Origin: Mycobacterium sp. 852002-10029_SCH5224772 | Lineage (GTDB): Bacteria > Actinomycetota > Actinomycetes > Mycobacteriales > Mycobacteriaceae | Length of the DNA stretch: 64,000 bases | Reading direction: 5' to 3' | Assembly (NCBI RefSeq): GCF_001667315.1 | Contig: NZ_LZHT01000041.1 | Coordinates: 62,001-126,000 of the forward strand | Shown here: positions 39,214 to 50,507 of the stretch, piece by piece | Layout of the letters: each line of letters begins with the position of its first letter | How positions within the stretch are numbered: position 1 is the stretch's first letter | Translations under genes and position numbers: made by a program | Notes under the pieces: model-generated | What the model was told of the DNA's origin: nothing | Databases searched by the model: none | Seen by the model: the letters and a program-made list of their open reading frames with translations, nothing else

Positions 39214-39761
39214 CAGGCGTTCGGCCCCCGGTCGGCCGGGGACGTGCCGTCCGGCCGAAGCGTCAGGCCGGTCAACCGCACACCCTCGCGGTCGGCCTCT
39301 TCCAGCTGGGCGAGCAGTCCCGCGACCGGTTGCGGCCCGCCGGCCAGCGTCAGTTGTGCGTCCGGGTCGACGGCCAGCCAGGGGATCAACACGAAGGCCC
39401 GCAAATGCGCCAGCGGGTGCGGCAGCGTCAGGTTGTTCTCCCGGGACGTCACCTCGGTTTGCCCGTAGCAGGCGATGAGGTCGACGTCGAGGGTGCGCGG
39501 GCCCCAGCGTTCGCCGCGGACCCGGCCCGCCGCCCGCTCGAACTCCTGCGCCCGGGCCAGCCAGCCCTGCCCGTCGCGGGCCGGGTCGTCGGCGATCAGC
39601 ACCGCGTTGAGAAACGGTGCCTGATCCATCCGGCCCCACGGGTCGGTCTCGTACACCGGTGACACGGCGAGCACCGTGTCCCCCAGGCCGTCGACGACGG
39701 ACTGCAACCGCGCAAGCCGGTCACCCAGGTTGGAGCCGACGGACAGCACCACTCTGGTCAT
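39213..39761 (-). CDS. folK: 6-hydroxymethyl-7,8-dihydropterin pyrophosphokinase
   Basis: A 182-residue HPPK that transfers pyrophosphate from ATP to hydroxymethyl-dihydropterin in folate synthesis. The signature elements are RVVLSVGSNLGDR at the start, SPVYETDPWG, and the metal-binding RWGPRTLDVDLIAC with the paired Asp. ATG 39761 is taken as the start by comparison with mycobacterial FolK; GTG 39770 would add three residues. It lies 19 nt after the folB stop and overlaps the DUF3180 gene by one base. Confidence 0.93.
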   Translation of the reverse strand: MTRVVLSVGSNLGDRLARLQSVVDGLGDTVLAVSPVYETDPWGRMDQAPFLNAVLIADDPARDGQGWLARAQEFERAAGRVRGERWGPRTLDVDLIACYGQTEVTSRENNLTLPHPLAHLRAFVLIPWLAVDPDAQLTLAGGPQPVAGLLAQLEEADREGVRLTGLTLRPDGTSPADRGPNA

Positions 39762-39780
39762 GGGCGCCACTCCACATGCG

Positions 39781-40167
39781 TCATAGCGGCACCACCGAAC
39801 CGCGGCCGCGCCGCGACCGCCGCACCACCGCCGAGACGTCCGCGAACTGCTGCGGGATCGGAGCTTGCGGCTTGTGCACCACCACCTCGACGGCGTGCAC
39901 GCGCTCGTCGTCCATCACCTGATCGGCGATCTGGGCCCCGACGGTTTCGATCAGGTTGCGCGCGGGTCCTGCCACGACATCGGCCGCCAGTTGGGCCAGC
40001 GCGGCGTAGTCGTAGGTGTCGGCCAGATCGTCGGTGGCGGCGGCCGACGCCAGGTCGATCCACACCGTGACGTCGATAACGAAGTCCTGCCCGTTCGCGC
40101 GTTCGTGGTCGAAAACTCCGTGCTGTCCGCGAACCTTCAACCCGCGCAACTCGATTCGATCAGCCAT
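39781..40167 (-). CDS. folB: Dihydroneopterin aldolase
   Basis: A 128-residue FolB that cleaves dihydroneopterin to hydroxymethyl-dihydropterin and glycolaldehyde. Motifs are the start [20 protein letters not shown], with the conserved Glu, and the catalytic Lys in [12 protein letters not shown]. It overlaps the folP stop region by 8 nt. The C-terminal Arg-rich tail ([11 protein letters not shown]) is typical of mycobacterial FolB. It acts as an octamer in the cytoplasm in known structures. Confidence 0.94.
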   Translation of the reverse strand: MADRIELRGLKVRGQHGVFDHERANGQDFVIDVTVWIDLASAAATDDLADTYDYAALAQLAADVVAGPARNLIETVGAQIADQVMDDERVHAVEVVVHKPQAPIPQQFADVSAVVRRSRRGRGSVVPL

Positions 40168-41011
40168 CGTCTCCAGCCAGCCCAGTGTGCGTTCGGTCGT
40201 TCCACGCCGTCACGACCTTGAGCGCATCGACCGTCGCGCGCACGTCGTGCACCCGCACCCCCCACGCCCCGTGCAGCGCGGCCAGTGCGGAAATCACCGC
40301 GGTCGCCGTCTCACGCCCGTCGGGCGGCCGCGGGGAGCCGTCGGGCCCGGCCAACAACGTACCGAGGAACCGTTTGCGCGATGCGCCCAGGAGCACCGGG
40401 ATCCCGGTGGCGACCAATTGCGGCAAGGCATGCAGCAGCGCCCAATTGTGTTGTCCCGTCTTGGCGAATCCCAGGCCGGGATCGATCATCAGCTGGGCGG
40501 GGTCGACACCGGCGGACACCGCGGCGTCGACGCTGGCAAGCAGCTCGGCGCGCACTTCGGCGACCACGTCGCGGTAGTTCGGGGCCGCGTGCGGACGCTC
40601 GCCCGAAACAGATCGCCAATGCATCAGCACCCAAGGCACTTTCGCCTCGGCCAGCAGCGGCGCCATGGCGGGATCGGCACGGCCGCCCGACACGTCGTTG
40701 ACGATTCGCGCGCCGCTGCCCAGCGCCGCCCGCGCGACATCGGCGTGCATGGTGTCGATGCTCACCGTAACGCCTTGTGACGAAAGCTCTTTGACGACGG
40801 GAACGACCCGGGACGTCTCGACCCGGGAGTCGACGCGGGTGGCGCCGGGCCGGGTCGATTCCCCCCCGACGTCGACGATGCCGCCGCCGTCGGCGACCAG
40901 CGCCAGTCCCTGCGCCACGGCTTTGTCGGGGTCGAGGTAGCGGCCGCCGTCGGAGAACGAATCGTCAGTGACGTTCAGAACTCCCATTACCTGCACAGGC
41001 GCCGGGCTCAC
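40160..41011 (-). CDS. folP: Dihydropteroate synthase
   Basis: A 283-residue DHPS, the sulfonamide and dapsone target, which couples hydroxymethyl-dihydropterin pyrophosphate with p-aminobenzoate. The pterin-site motifs are intact: [15 protein letters not shown], the [11 protein letters not shown] loop, and GASRKRF near the C terminus. MTB-type FolP1 is the active form; the location inside the folE-folP-folB-folK cluster supports folP1. Start GTG 41011 overlaps the folE stop by 4 nt. No obvious change at the common dapsone-resistance positions (Thr-Arg-Pro, that is TRP in ESTRPG) is seen. Confidence 0.96.
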   Translation of the reverse strand: MSPAPVQVMGVLNVTDDSFSDGGRYLDPDKAVAQGLALVADGGGIVDVGGESTRPGATRVDSRVETSRVVPVVKELSSQGVTVSIDTMHADVARAALGSGARIVNDVSGGRADPAMAPLLAEAKVPWVLMHWRSVSGERPHAAPNYRDVVAEVRAELLASVDAAVSAGVDPAQLMIDPGLGFAKTGQHNWALLHALPQLVATGIPVLLGASRKRFLGTLLAGPDGSPRPPDGRETATAVISALAALHGAWGVRVHDVRATVDALKVVTAWNDRTHTGLAGDDG

Positions 41012-41610
41012 TTACGCAAGATGAGGTCGAGCGCTTCGGCTCGAGAAGCGGCGTTGGTTTTGAACAGACCTCGCACCGCCGAGGTCGTGGTGGTCGCTCC
41101 CGGTTTGCGAACACCACGCATCGCCATGCACAGGTGCTCGGCTTCGACCACGACGATCACCCCGCGCGGATTGAGCTTTTTCACCAGGGCGTCGGCGATC
41201 TGACTCGTGAGCCGTTCCTGCACCTGGGGCCGCTTGGCGTACAGGTCGACCAGCCGCGCGATCTTCGACAGGCCGGTGACCCGGCCGTCGTTGCCGGGGA
41301 TGTAGCCGACGTGGGCCACCCCGTGGAACGACACCAGGTGGTGTTCGCAGGTGGAGTACAGCGGGATTTCCTTGACCAACACCAGCTCGTCGTGTTGCTC
41401 GTCGAACATGGTGTTCAACACGCTGTCGGGATCGGTGTAGAGCCCGGCGAACATCTCCTGATAGGCGCGGGCGACGCGGGCCGGGGTTTCGCGCAAGCCG
41501 TGCCGGTCCGGGTCTTCGCCGATCGCGTACAGCAACTCGCGGACCGCGGCCTCGGCACGTTCGTGGTCGAAGACCCGTATCTGGCGCATCGCAGTGTCCG
41601 GCAGTGCCAT
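41008..41610 (-). CDS. folE: GTP cyclohydrolase I
   Basis: A 200-residue type IA GTP cyclohydrolase, the first step of folate synthesis. Zinc ligands are in STCEHHL (Cys, His) and [10 protein letters not shown] (Cys). [21 protein letters not shown] and RGLFKTN are the usual signatures. The N-terminal 12 residues are shorter than in M. tuberculosis. It starts 16 nt after the ftsH stop and overlaps folP by 4 nt; thus ftsH-folE-folP-folB-folK-DUF3180 run as one unit. Confidence 0.95.
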   Translation of the reverse strand: MALPDTAMRQIRVFDHERAEAAVRELLYAIGEDPDRHGLRETPARVARAYQEMFAGLYTDPDSVLNTMFDEQHDELVLVKEIPLYSTCEHHLVSFHGVAHVGYIPGNDGRVTGLSKIARLVDLYAKRPQVQERLTSQIADALVKKLNPRGVIVVVEAEHLCMAMRGVRKPGATTTTSAVRGLFKTNAASRAEALDLILRK

Positions 41611-41626
41611 CGAATCCTCCGTTTGC

Positions 41627-44107
<2,481 letters not shown>

Positions 44108-44174
44108 CAATCATCGGCCTTGCCGGCCAGGTCCTCTCCCGATATACACGCAGCTGGAAAAGTCCAGGCTACCG

Positions 44175-44289
44175 CCTGTGGCGATCGCCAGTTCCGGCAG
44201 AGCCGGGGTGCAGCGGGTCGCCACCATCTGCCCTGTGGCGATCGCCAGTTCCGGCAGAGCCGGGGCGCAGCGGGTCGCCACTGTCCTGC
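44175..44289. repeat. Two-copy 57-bp tandem repeat in the ftsH upstream region
   Basis: A 50-bp segment at 44175-44224 recurs at 44232-44281 with a single mismatch, with 7-8 bp of different joining sequence, so the period is 57 bp. Each unit contains the palindrome GGCGATCGCC and the inverted pair CCGGCAGAGCCGG. The repeats fill most of the 230-bp gap between the VOC gene and ftsH, directly upstream of ftsH on its own strand. They look like a MIRU/VNTR-type element; only two copies are present here. Confidence 0.8.
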
Positions 44290-44337
44290 CCTGTTAACGA
44301 CAGCCGGTTCCCGACTCGCGACCATGCAGGTTGGTCG

Positions 44338-44751
44338 CTACTCGTAATAGCGCGCCTCGATCACGTTGCCGTCGGGATCAGGGAAATAGAATCCCTGCGG
44401 CGCCCAACCGCGCGCACCGAAGCTGTGATTCAACCGCGCGCTGGTATCCACGCCTTCGTCTTGCAGACGCCGGTCCAGCGCGTCGTACTCGGCCTTGGAC
44501 AGTGCGAGGCAGACATGGTTGACCCGGTGGCCGGCGCTGCCTTCGACCCGGGTCAAAGCCTCGGTACCTGGAACGTTTTCAGGCGGCATCAAGTCGATGA
44601 TCGAGTCCGCACAGATCCGCACGCTCGGGAAAGGCGCGTCTCCGGCCTCGAATTCGGCGAATCGGAGCGGCTGCAGGCCGACGACGCGCGTGTAGAAGTC
44701 CATCGAGTCCCGCGGATCTTTCGTCCAGAGCACGACGTGGTCCAACCGCAT
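44338..44751 (-). CDS. VOC-family (glyoxalase/dioxygenase-like) protein
   Basis: A 137-residue single-domain vicinal oxygen chelate protein. The two beta-alpha-beta-beta-beta halves are recognisable. Likely metal ligands are His in MRLDHVVLW and in RVNHVCLAL, and Glu in NVIEARYYE. Members include glyoxalases, fosfomycin or bleomycin resistance proteins and ring-cleaving dioxygenases; which one applies cannot be told. It lies where the espACD genes stand in M. tuberculosis, between ftsH and ephA. ATG 44751 is preferred because the fold starts there. Confidence 0.83.
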   Translation of the reverse strand: MRLDHVVLWTKDPRDSMDFYTRVVGLQPLRFAEFEAGDAPFPSVRICADSIIDLMPPENVPGTEALTRVEGSAGHRVNHVCLALSKAEYDALDRRLQDEGVDTSARLNHSFGARGWAPQGFYFPDPDGNVIEARYYE

Positions 44752-44828
44752 AATTCGAGTATTCCGCTGTCTCCGCCTTTTGATGGCCAACTCTTCTCAG
44801 TCCGCAACCGTTGTGCTTTGGTGAGACG

Positions 44829-45791
44829 GTGCCCCCAACCCAACGGTTAGTAGATACCAACGGTGTGCGGCTGCGGGTGACCGAAGCGGGCGACCGCGGC
44901 GCACCTGTGGTGATCTTGGCCCACGGCTTTCCCGAACTGGCCTATTCCTGGCGCCACCAGATAGACGTCCTCGCCCAGGCCGGCTATCACGTGCTGGCGC
45001 CCGATCAGCGCGGCTACGGCGGTTCGGATCGTCCGGATGCCGTCGAGGCGTACGACATTCACCAGTTGACGGGCGACCTGGTCGGCCTGCTCGACGACGT
45101 CGGTGCCGAGCGCGCGGTGTGGATCGGGCACGACTGGGGCGCGGCCGTGGTGTGGAATGCCCCGCTGCTACACCCAGACCGGGTCGCGGCGGTCGCCGCG
45201 CTCAGCGTGCCCGTGACGCCCCGTCCGCGCCTGGCGCCCACCCAGGCGTGGGGGAAAACGTTCGGCGAGAACTTCTTCTACATCCTGTACTTTCAAGAGC
45301 CCGGCGTCGCCGACGCCGAACTGAATGCCGATCCCGCGCGGGTGATGCGACGGATGATGGGCGGCCTACGGACATCGGGCGACAAGGCCGCGGGGCTGCG
45401 GATGGTGGCGCCGGGTCCGGAGGGATTCGTCGAACGCCTGCCCGAGCCCGACGGGCTGCCGGAGTGGATAAGCCAGGATGAGCTCGACCACTACGTCGCC
45501 GAGTTCTCGCGGACCGGCTTCACCGGCGGCCTGAACTGGTATCGCAATTTCGACCGCAACTGGGAGACCACCCCCGAGCTCGACGGCGTGAAGATCTCGG
45601 TGCCGTGTTTGTTCATCGGCGGGACGGCTGATCCCGTCTTGTCGTTCACCCGCGCCGACCGCGCTGCCGAGGCGATTTCCGGTCCGTACCAACAAGTGAT
45701 GATCGACGGCGCCGGGCATTGGCTGCAGCAGGAGCGCCCCGACGAGGTGAATGCGGCCTTACTGAAATTCCTCAACGGATTGGAGCTTTGA
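44829..45791 (+). CDS. ephA: Epoxide hydrolase EphA
   Basis: A 320-residue alpha/beta-hydrolase-fold epoxide hydrolase. The oxyanion loop is HGFPE, the nucleophile Asp is in IGHDWGAA, an acid is in GTADPVL and the base His is in GAGHWLQQE. Tyr residues that activate the epoxide are in the cap (NWYRNFDRNW and FFYILYFQEPG). It converts epoxides to diols, which suits detoxification or lipid turnover. GTG 44829 is used as start. It leads an operon with an LLM monooxygenase (stop/start TGATG) and an alcohol dehydrogenase. Confidence 0.93.
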   Translation: MPPTQRLVDTNGVRLRVTEAGDRGAPVVILAHGFPELAYSWRHQIDVLAQAGYHVLAPDQRGYGGSDRPDAVEAYDIHQLTGDLVGLLDDVGAERAVWIGHDWGAAVVWNAPLLHPDRVAAVAALSVPVTPRPRLAPTQAWGKTFGENFFYILYFQEPGVADAELNADPARVMRRMMGGLRTSGDKAAGLRMVAPGPEGFVERLPEPDGLPEWISQDELDHYVAEFSRTGFTGGLNWYRNFDRNWETTPELDGVKISVPCLFIGGTADPVLSFTRADRAAEAISGPYQQVMIDGAGHWLQQERPDEVNAALLKFLNGLEL

Positions 45792-46978
45792 TGAGCGCGC
45801 CCCTGCGGTTCGGTGTCTTTATCACCCCGTTTCACCCTGTTGGCCAATCCCCAACGGTTGCACTGGAATACGACATGGAACGCGTCGTCGCGCTGGATCG
45901 GCTCGGGTTCGACGAAGCGTGGTTCGGAGAACACCACTCCGGCGGCTACGAGCTGATCGCCTGCCCGGAGGTGTTCATCGCCGCGGCGGCCGAGAGGACC
46001 AAACACATCCGGCTGGGTACGGGAGTGGTGTCGCTGCCCTATCACCATCCGCTGATGGTGGCCGACCGCTGGGTGCTGCTGGATCACCTGACCCGCGGAC
46101 GGGTCATGTTCGGCACCGGGCCCGGCGCGTTGCCCTCCGATGCCTTCATGATGGGCATCGACCCCGTCGAGCAGCGACGGATGATGCAGGAATCCCTCGA
46201 GGCCATCCTGGCGCTGTTCCGCGCCGCGCCCACCGAACGAATCGACCGTCACTCCGATTGGTTCACGCTGCGCGACGCGCAGTTGCACATCCGGCCCTAT
46301 ACCTGGCCCTATCCCGAAATCTCCACGGCGGCAATGATTTCACCGTCGGGACCGCGGTTGGCCGGCGCGCTGGGCACCTCGCTGCTGTCACTGTCGATGT
46401 CGGTGCCCGGCGGCTACGCGGCACTGGAAACCACCTGGGACGTGGTCCGCGAACAGGCCGAAAAGGCCGGTCGGGACGAGCCGGATCGCGGCGACTGGCG
46501 CGTCCTGAGCATCATGCACGTCGCCGACAGCCGTGAGCAGGCCATCGACGATTGCACCTACGGGCTACAGGATTTCGCGAATTACTTCGGCGCCGCCGGG
46601 TTCGTCCCGCTGGCCAACAGCGTCGAAGGCTCGCAGACGCCGCACGAGTTCGTCGCGGACTATGCGGCCAAGGGCAATTGCTGCATCGGCACGCCCGAGG
46701 ACGCCATCGCCCACATCGAAGACTTACTCGACCGCTCCGGCGGCTTCGGAACCCTGCTGATGCTCGGCCATGACTGGGCCTCCCCGGAGGCGACGCACCA
46801 CTGCTATGACCTGATGGCACGCAAGGTGATTCCTCACTTCAAACGACAACTCGAGGCGTCCCGCGCATCCCACGACTGGGCCAAAGGCAAGCGTGACCAG
46901 TTGATCGGCCGGGCGGGTGAAGCCGTGGTCAAAGCCATCACCGAGCACGTGGACGAACAGAAAGACGCGGTGCACTGA
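45791..46978 (+). CDS. LLM-class flavin-dependent monooxygenase (Rv3618-like)
   Basis: A 395-residue TIM-barrel oxygenase of the bacterial luciferase-like family. It begins LRFGVFITPFHPVG and has the conserved DEAWFGEHH and GTGVVSLPYHHP segments that surround the flavin site. It uses reduced FMN or F420 from another protein. Length is that of Rv3618. It is coupled to ephA upstream and to the dehydrogenase downstream by one-base overlaps. A joint pathway of oxygenation, epoxide opening and alcohol oxidation is plausible but the substrate is unknown. Confidence 0.9.
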   Translation: MSAPLRFGVFITPFHPVGQSPTVALEYDMERVVALDRLGFDEAWFGEHHSGGYELIACPEVFIAAAAERTKHIRLGTGVVSLPYHHPLMVADRWVLLDHLTRGRVMFGTGPGALPSDAFMMGIDPVEQRRMMQESLEAILALFRAAPTERIDRHSDWFTLRDAQLHIRPYTWPYPEISTAAMISPSGPRLAGALGTSLLSLSMSVPGGYAALETTWDVVREQAEKAGRDEPDRGDWRVLSIMHVADSREQAIDDCTYGLQDFANYFGAAGFVPLANSVEGSQTPHEFVADYAAKGNCCIGTPEDAIAHIEDLLDRSGGFGTLLMLGHDWASPEATHHCYDLMARKVIPHFKRQLEASRASHDWAKGKRDQLIGRAGEAVVKAITEHVDEQKDAVH

Positions 46979-47991
46979 TGCGCGCCTCGGTGTTGCGCGA
47001 CGGTCGTATGGTCTACCGCGACGACGTGCCCGACCCGATACCCGAAGCCGGGCAGGTACTCGTCGGCGTGCGCGCATGCGGAATCTGCGGCTCCGACCTA
47101 CATTTCGCCGCCCACGGCGCCCAAGTGCTGGAAATGACCGATCGGGCGGCCGGCGGCGGAGGGGGCATGCACGTCGACCTCGACCACGACATCTTCATGG
47201 GCCACGAATTCAGCGCCGAGATACTCGAAGCCGGCCCCGACACCGAGACCCATCCACCGGGTACCCTGGTCACGTCACTGCCGGTGCTGTTGTCTGCCAA
47301 GGGCGTTGAGCCAATTGTGTACAGCAACAAGACAATCGGCGGCTACTCCGAACGGATGCTGTTGTCGGCGCCGCTGCTGCTGCCCATCCCCAACGGCCTG
47401 GACTTCAAACACGCGGCCCTGACCGAGCCCATGGCGGTGGGGCTGCACGCCGTCAATAAGTCCAGCATCGCACCCGGCGAGAGTGCCCTGGTGTTGGGCT
47501 GCGGCCCGATCGGGATCGCCATCGTCGCCGCCCTGCGGTCCAAGGGCATCGAAACCATTGTGGCATCGGACTTTTCACCGAAACGACGCCAGCTGGCCGT
47601 CGCGATGGGCGCTCACCAGACGCTGGATCCGGCACAGGGTTCGCCCTTCGACAGCGTCAAGCCCGCGGTGGTGTTCGAGGCCGTCGGGGTGCCGGGCATC
47701 ATCGACGACGTGCTGCTCCGCGCGCGGCCGGGTACCCGCCTGGTGGTCGCCGGGGTGTGCATGCAACCCGACACCGTGCATCCCTTCTTCGCGATCGCCA
47801 AAGAGATCAACGTGCAGTTCGTGCTCGCCTACACCCCCGACGAGTTCGGCGACTCGCTGCGCGCGCTGGCCGAAGGCGGCATCGATGGCAGCCCGCTGAT
47901 CACCGGCGAGGTGGGGCTGGACGCGGTCTGCGCGGCCTTCGACGACCTGGCCGACCCCGAGCGGCACTGCAAGGTTCTCGTCACGCCCTGA
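46978..47991 (+). CDS. Zinc-binding (MDR) alcohol dehydrogenase
   Basis: A 337-residue medium-chain dehydrogenase/reductase. The catalytic zinc ligands are in CGICGSD (Cys) and GHEFSAE (His-Glu), and a Rossmann nucleotide site VLGCGPIGIAIVAAL follows, with an acid in ASDF at the end of the second strand that suggests NAD over NADP. The structural zinc cysteine cluster is missing, the region being VLLSAKGVEPIV instead. It overlaps the LLM gene by one base. I do not remember this gene directly after Rv3618 in M. tuberculosis, where ESX-related and PE/PPE genes follow. Confidence 0.9.
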   Translation: MRASVLRDGRMVYRDDVPDPIPEAGQVLVGVRACGICGSDLHFAAHGAQVLEMTDRAAGGGGGMHVDLDHDIFMGHEFSAEILEAGPDTETHPPGTLVTSLPVLLSAKGVEPIVYSNKTIGGYSERMLLSAPLLLPIPNGLDFKHAALTEPMAVGLHAVNKSSIAPGESALVLGCGPIGIAIVAALRSKGIETIVASDFSPKRRQLAVAMGAHQTLDPAQGSPFDSVKPAVVFEAVGVPGIIDDVLLRARPGTRLVVAGVCMQPDTVHPFFAIAKEINVQFVLAYTPDEFGDSLRALAEGGIDGSPLITGEVGLDAVCAAFDDLADPERHCKVLVTP

Positions 47992-48024
47992 AAGCTGTCA
48001 GAGGGTGCGCCTACAATCGCACGT

Positions 48025-49607
48025 ATGTTCGAAGTACCGTTCGGATCCCACCGCGCTGGTCGCGGTGATCGAGTCCACCCATCGGGAGGAATCGATGCTC
48101 GTGGCGCGCCGCCTGGCGGCGGTGGCGGCCTTGCTTCGGCATCGCGTGGCCACTGCTGAGCACGCCGAACAGGAGTACGCGGAAATCGACGGCTTCGAGC
48201 AGACCGCCGCCGAGGTCGCCGCGGCGATGAACCTCTCACCCATGGGTGCCAGTTTTTTGGTGTCCCACGCCGAAGCGCTGGACACCCGGGTGCCCAAGAT
48301 CGCGGCCCTGCTGGCCGACGGGAGAACCGACTGGCGCACCGTGCGCCTGATCATCACCCGCACCGACCTGATCACCAACGAGGAACTGATCGCCAAGATC
48401 GACCAGTCGCTCGCCGCGCGCATCGGCAACTGACACGGTTGGTCGAGGCAGCGCATCGTCAACGCGGTCGACGCCGCCGTACGGTCCACCGATCCCGACG
48501 CCGCCCGCGAGCGCCGCCTCGAAGCCGAAACCGAGCGCCACATCGCGATCACCGCCACAGACAACGGGATGGCCGAGATCAATGGCTCCGTCGCCGCGAC
48601 GGCCGCGGTGGCCTTCGACCGCCGACTCTCCCAACTTGCCACGCAGGTGTGCCCCGCCGACCCGCGCACCATGGACCAGCGCCGCGCCGACGCGTTGGCC
48701 GCGCTGGCCGAAAACCGCGGGTTGGCCTGCGCCTGTGGGCAATCCGAGTGCCCGATGCGGGTGGACGACGATAAGCGTGATCGAACCGAACCGGTGCGCA
48801 GGTGATCATCAACGTGATGGCCAGCGAGCAGACCGTCTACGCCGATGGCGCCGGGCCCGGTTACCTGGAGGGCTATGGCGTCATCGACGCCGAACAGGTG
48901 CGTCAGTTGGCCGCCGCCGCATCGCTGCTCGTCGCCAACCCGGTGACCAGTCCGGTCGAGGCGCTGCGTTACCAACCGTCGGCGGCGCTGGAGCGGGCCG
49001 TCCGGTGCCGCGATCTCACCTGCCGCTTCCCCGGCTGCAGTCGGCCGGCGATGGTGTGCGATCTCGACCACACCGTTCCGTTCAACCACCACTATCCGGC
49101 GGCGGGCGGACGGACCGTAGCGGAGAACCTCAAATGCCTGTGCCGCCAACACCATCGGCTGAAGACCTTCGGTGGATGGCGCGACGAGCAATTGGTCGAC
49201 GGCACCGTGATCTGGACTTCGCCGACGGGAACAGGTATCGGACTTCCCCCGCGGGTGCCGATCTGTTTCCCCAGCCGCGCGGTCCGGCATGTGCGGCGCC
49301 GGCGCGAAAACGACGAAGCCGCTCCCGACAACGAAGCGGGCGAATCGCACAGGCGCGCAAACACAATCGTGAGCAGCGGCCGATCAACGCCGCCCGGCGT
49401 CAGCTGGAACAGGACCGCAAAGACGAAATCGCTGCGCGCAAGTTCCGAAACCACATGCGCGACATGCTTTTCCTGTTCAAGGGAACGCCGAGCACCAGCC
49501 CGTACTGCACCTGGGTGAACGATCCCAGAGAACCGGAGGAATTGCCGCCGGATTGGGTGCCCGACGAACCCGCCCTGCAGCCATTGCCCGACGATCCACC
49601 CTTTTGA
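48025..49607 (+). pseudogene. DUF222 / HNH endonuclease (13E12 repeat family), multiply disrupted
   Basis: The region reads as one protein of the 13E12 repeat type if four changes are corrected: a frame change near 48043 after ATG 48025, an in-frame TGA at 48431, a frame change at about 48760-48803, and another near 49320-49350. Recognisable parts are the DUF222 helices (VARRLAAVAALL and EVAAAMNLSPMGAS), ACACGQSECP, and the HNH block with [23 protein letters not shown] and [13 protein letters not shown]. The final frame ends at TGA 49605-49607. The zinc and HNH residues are still readable, so decay is recent, but no single product can be made. Confidence 0.85.
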
Positions 49608-49746
49608 CGGGCCCTGAAGACGGCCGGCACCCTGCTCGAATCACCCTCCCGCCGGGGTTGGGCGATGACCGTGGGTTTGAAACCGTGTCGGGTGGTGACG
49701 AAGTGGGCTGCGACGCTGCGTCCCGCCCGACCGGCGGGCCAGCGGC

Positions 49747-49752
49747 TAGGGT
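49747..49752 (+). promoter_or_regulatory. -10 box for a likely leaderless lpqG transcript
   Basis: TAGGGT lies 7 nt before the lpqG ATG at 49760, the spacing expected when transcription begins at the A of the start codon. There is no Shine-Dalgarno sequence in between. The 152-bp gap before lpqG otherwise shows nothing I can name. Confidence 0.5.
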
Positions 49753-49759
49753 GCCAGGC

Positions 49760-50497
49760 ATGCCGGTCGCAACGAACGCCTCGAGTTTTGTCCGCCGCTC
49801 GATCGCGGTAGCGGCGGCCTGCCTGACCGTCGCCGCGGCGTCGGCGTGCGACGAGCACAGCCCGTCACAGCCCGGGGCAAACCCCCGGCAGGTAACGGTT
49901 TTGGGGACCGGGCAAGTTCAAGGCGTCCCGGACACCCTGACCGCCGACGTCGGCATCGAATTCACCGCCCCCGACGTCACCACCGCGATGAACCAGACCA
50001 ACGACCGCCAACAGGCGGTCATCAACGCGCTGCTCGCCGCGGGCGTCGACCACAAGGACATCAGCACCACCGAGGTCACCCTGGCGCCGCAATACAACAA
50101 TCCCGGACCCAGCGGCACGCCCGACATCACCGGATACCGGGCCACCAACGCCGTCACCGTCAAGATCCACCCGCCCGATGCGGCGTCGCGGCTGCTGGCC
50201 CTCATCGTCGGGACGGGCGGTGACGCCACCCGAATCAGATCGGTCCGCTATTCCATCGCCGACGATTCACAGCTGGTCAAGGACGCCCGCGCGCGGGCGT
50301 TCAACGATGCCAAGAGCCGCGCCGAGCAATACGCCCAGCTGTCCGGGCTTCGGCTGGGGCGGGTGCTGTCCATCTCGGAGGCCACCGGCAACCCACCGCC
50401 GGTCGGCGCACCGAGGGCCATGCCGTCCATGGTCCCGCTGGAACCCGGCCAGCAGACCGTCAACTTCTCGGTCACCGCGGTGTGGCAACTGGACTGA
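49760..50497 (+). CDS. lpqG: Lipoprotein LpqG with SIMPL domain
   Basis: A 245-residue predicted lipoprotein. A hydrophobic leader (SIAVAAACLTVAAA) ends at ASAC, which serves as the lipobox with weak match at the -3 position. The mature part is a SIMPL/DUF541 domain (residues about 45-245: VTVLGTGQVQGVPDTLTADVG, cut at 20), found in envelope proteins of many bacteria, of unknown activity. It converges with hpt, with stops 10 nt apart. It follows the HNH pseudogene and matches Rv3623 by position. Confidence 0.87.
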   Translation: MPVATNASSFVRRSIAVAAACLTVAAASACDEHSPSQPGANPRQVTVLGTGQVQGVPDTLTADVGIEFTAPDVTTAMNQTNDRQQAVINALLAAGVDHKDISTTEVTLAPQYNNPGPSGTPDITGYRATNAVTVKIHPPDAASRLLALIVGTGGDATRIRSVRYSIADDSQLVKDARARAFNDAKSRAEQYAQLSGLRLGRVLSISEATGNPPPVGAPRAMPSMVPLEPGQQTVNFSVTAVWQLD

Positions 50498-50507
50498 GCC
50501 CAGCAAG

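Noticed and set aside
44175..44289. Possible CRISPR-like repeats
   Set aside because: Only two copies, repeats of 50 bp with 7-8 bp between them, and no cas genes; this is a tandem repeat.
48005..49607. Treating the HNH region as three or four separate small genes
   Set aside because: The pieces join in order into one known family when the frame changes are corrected, so one pseudogene is simpler.
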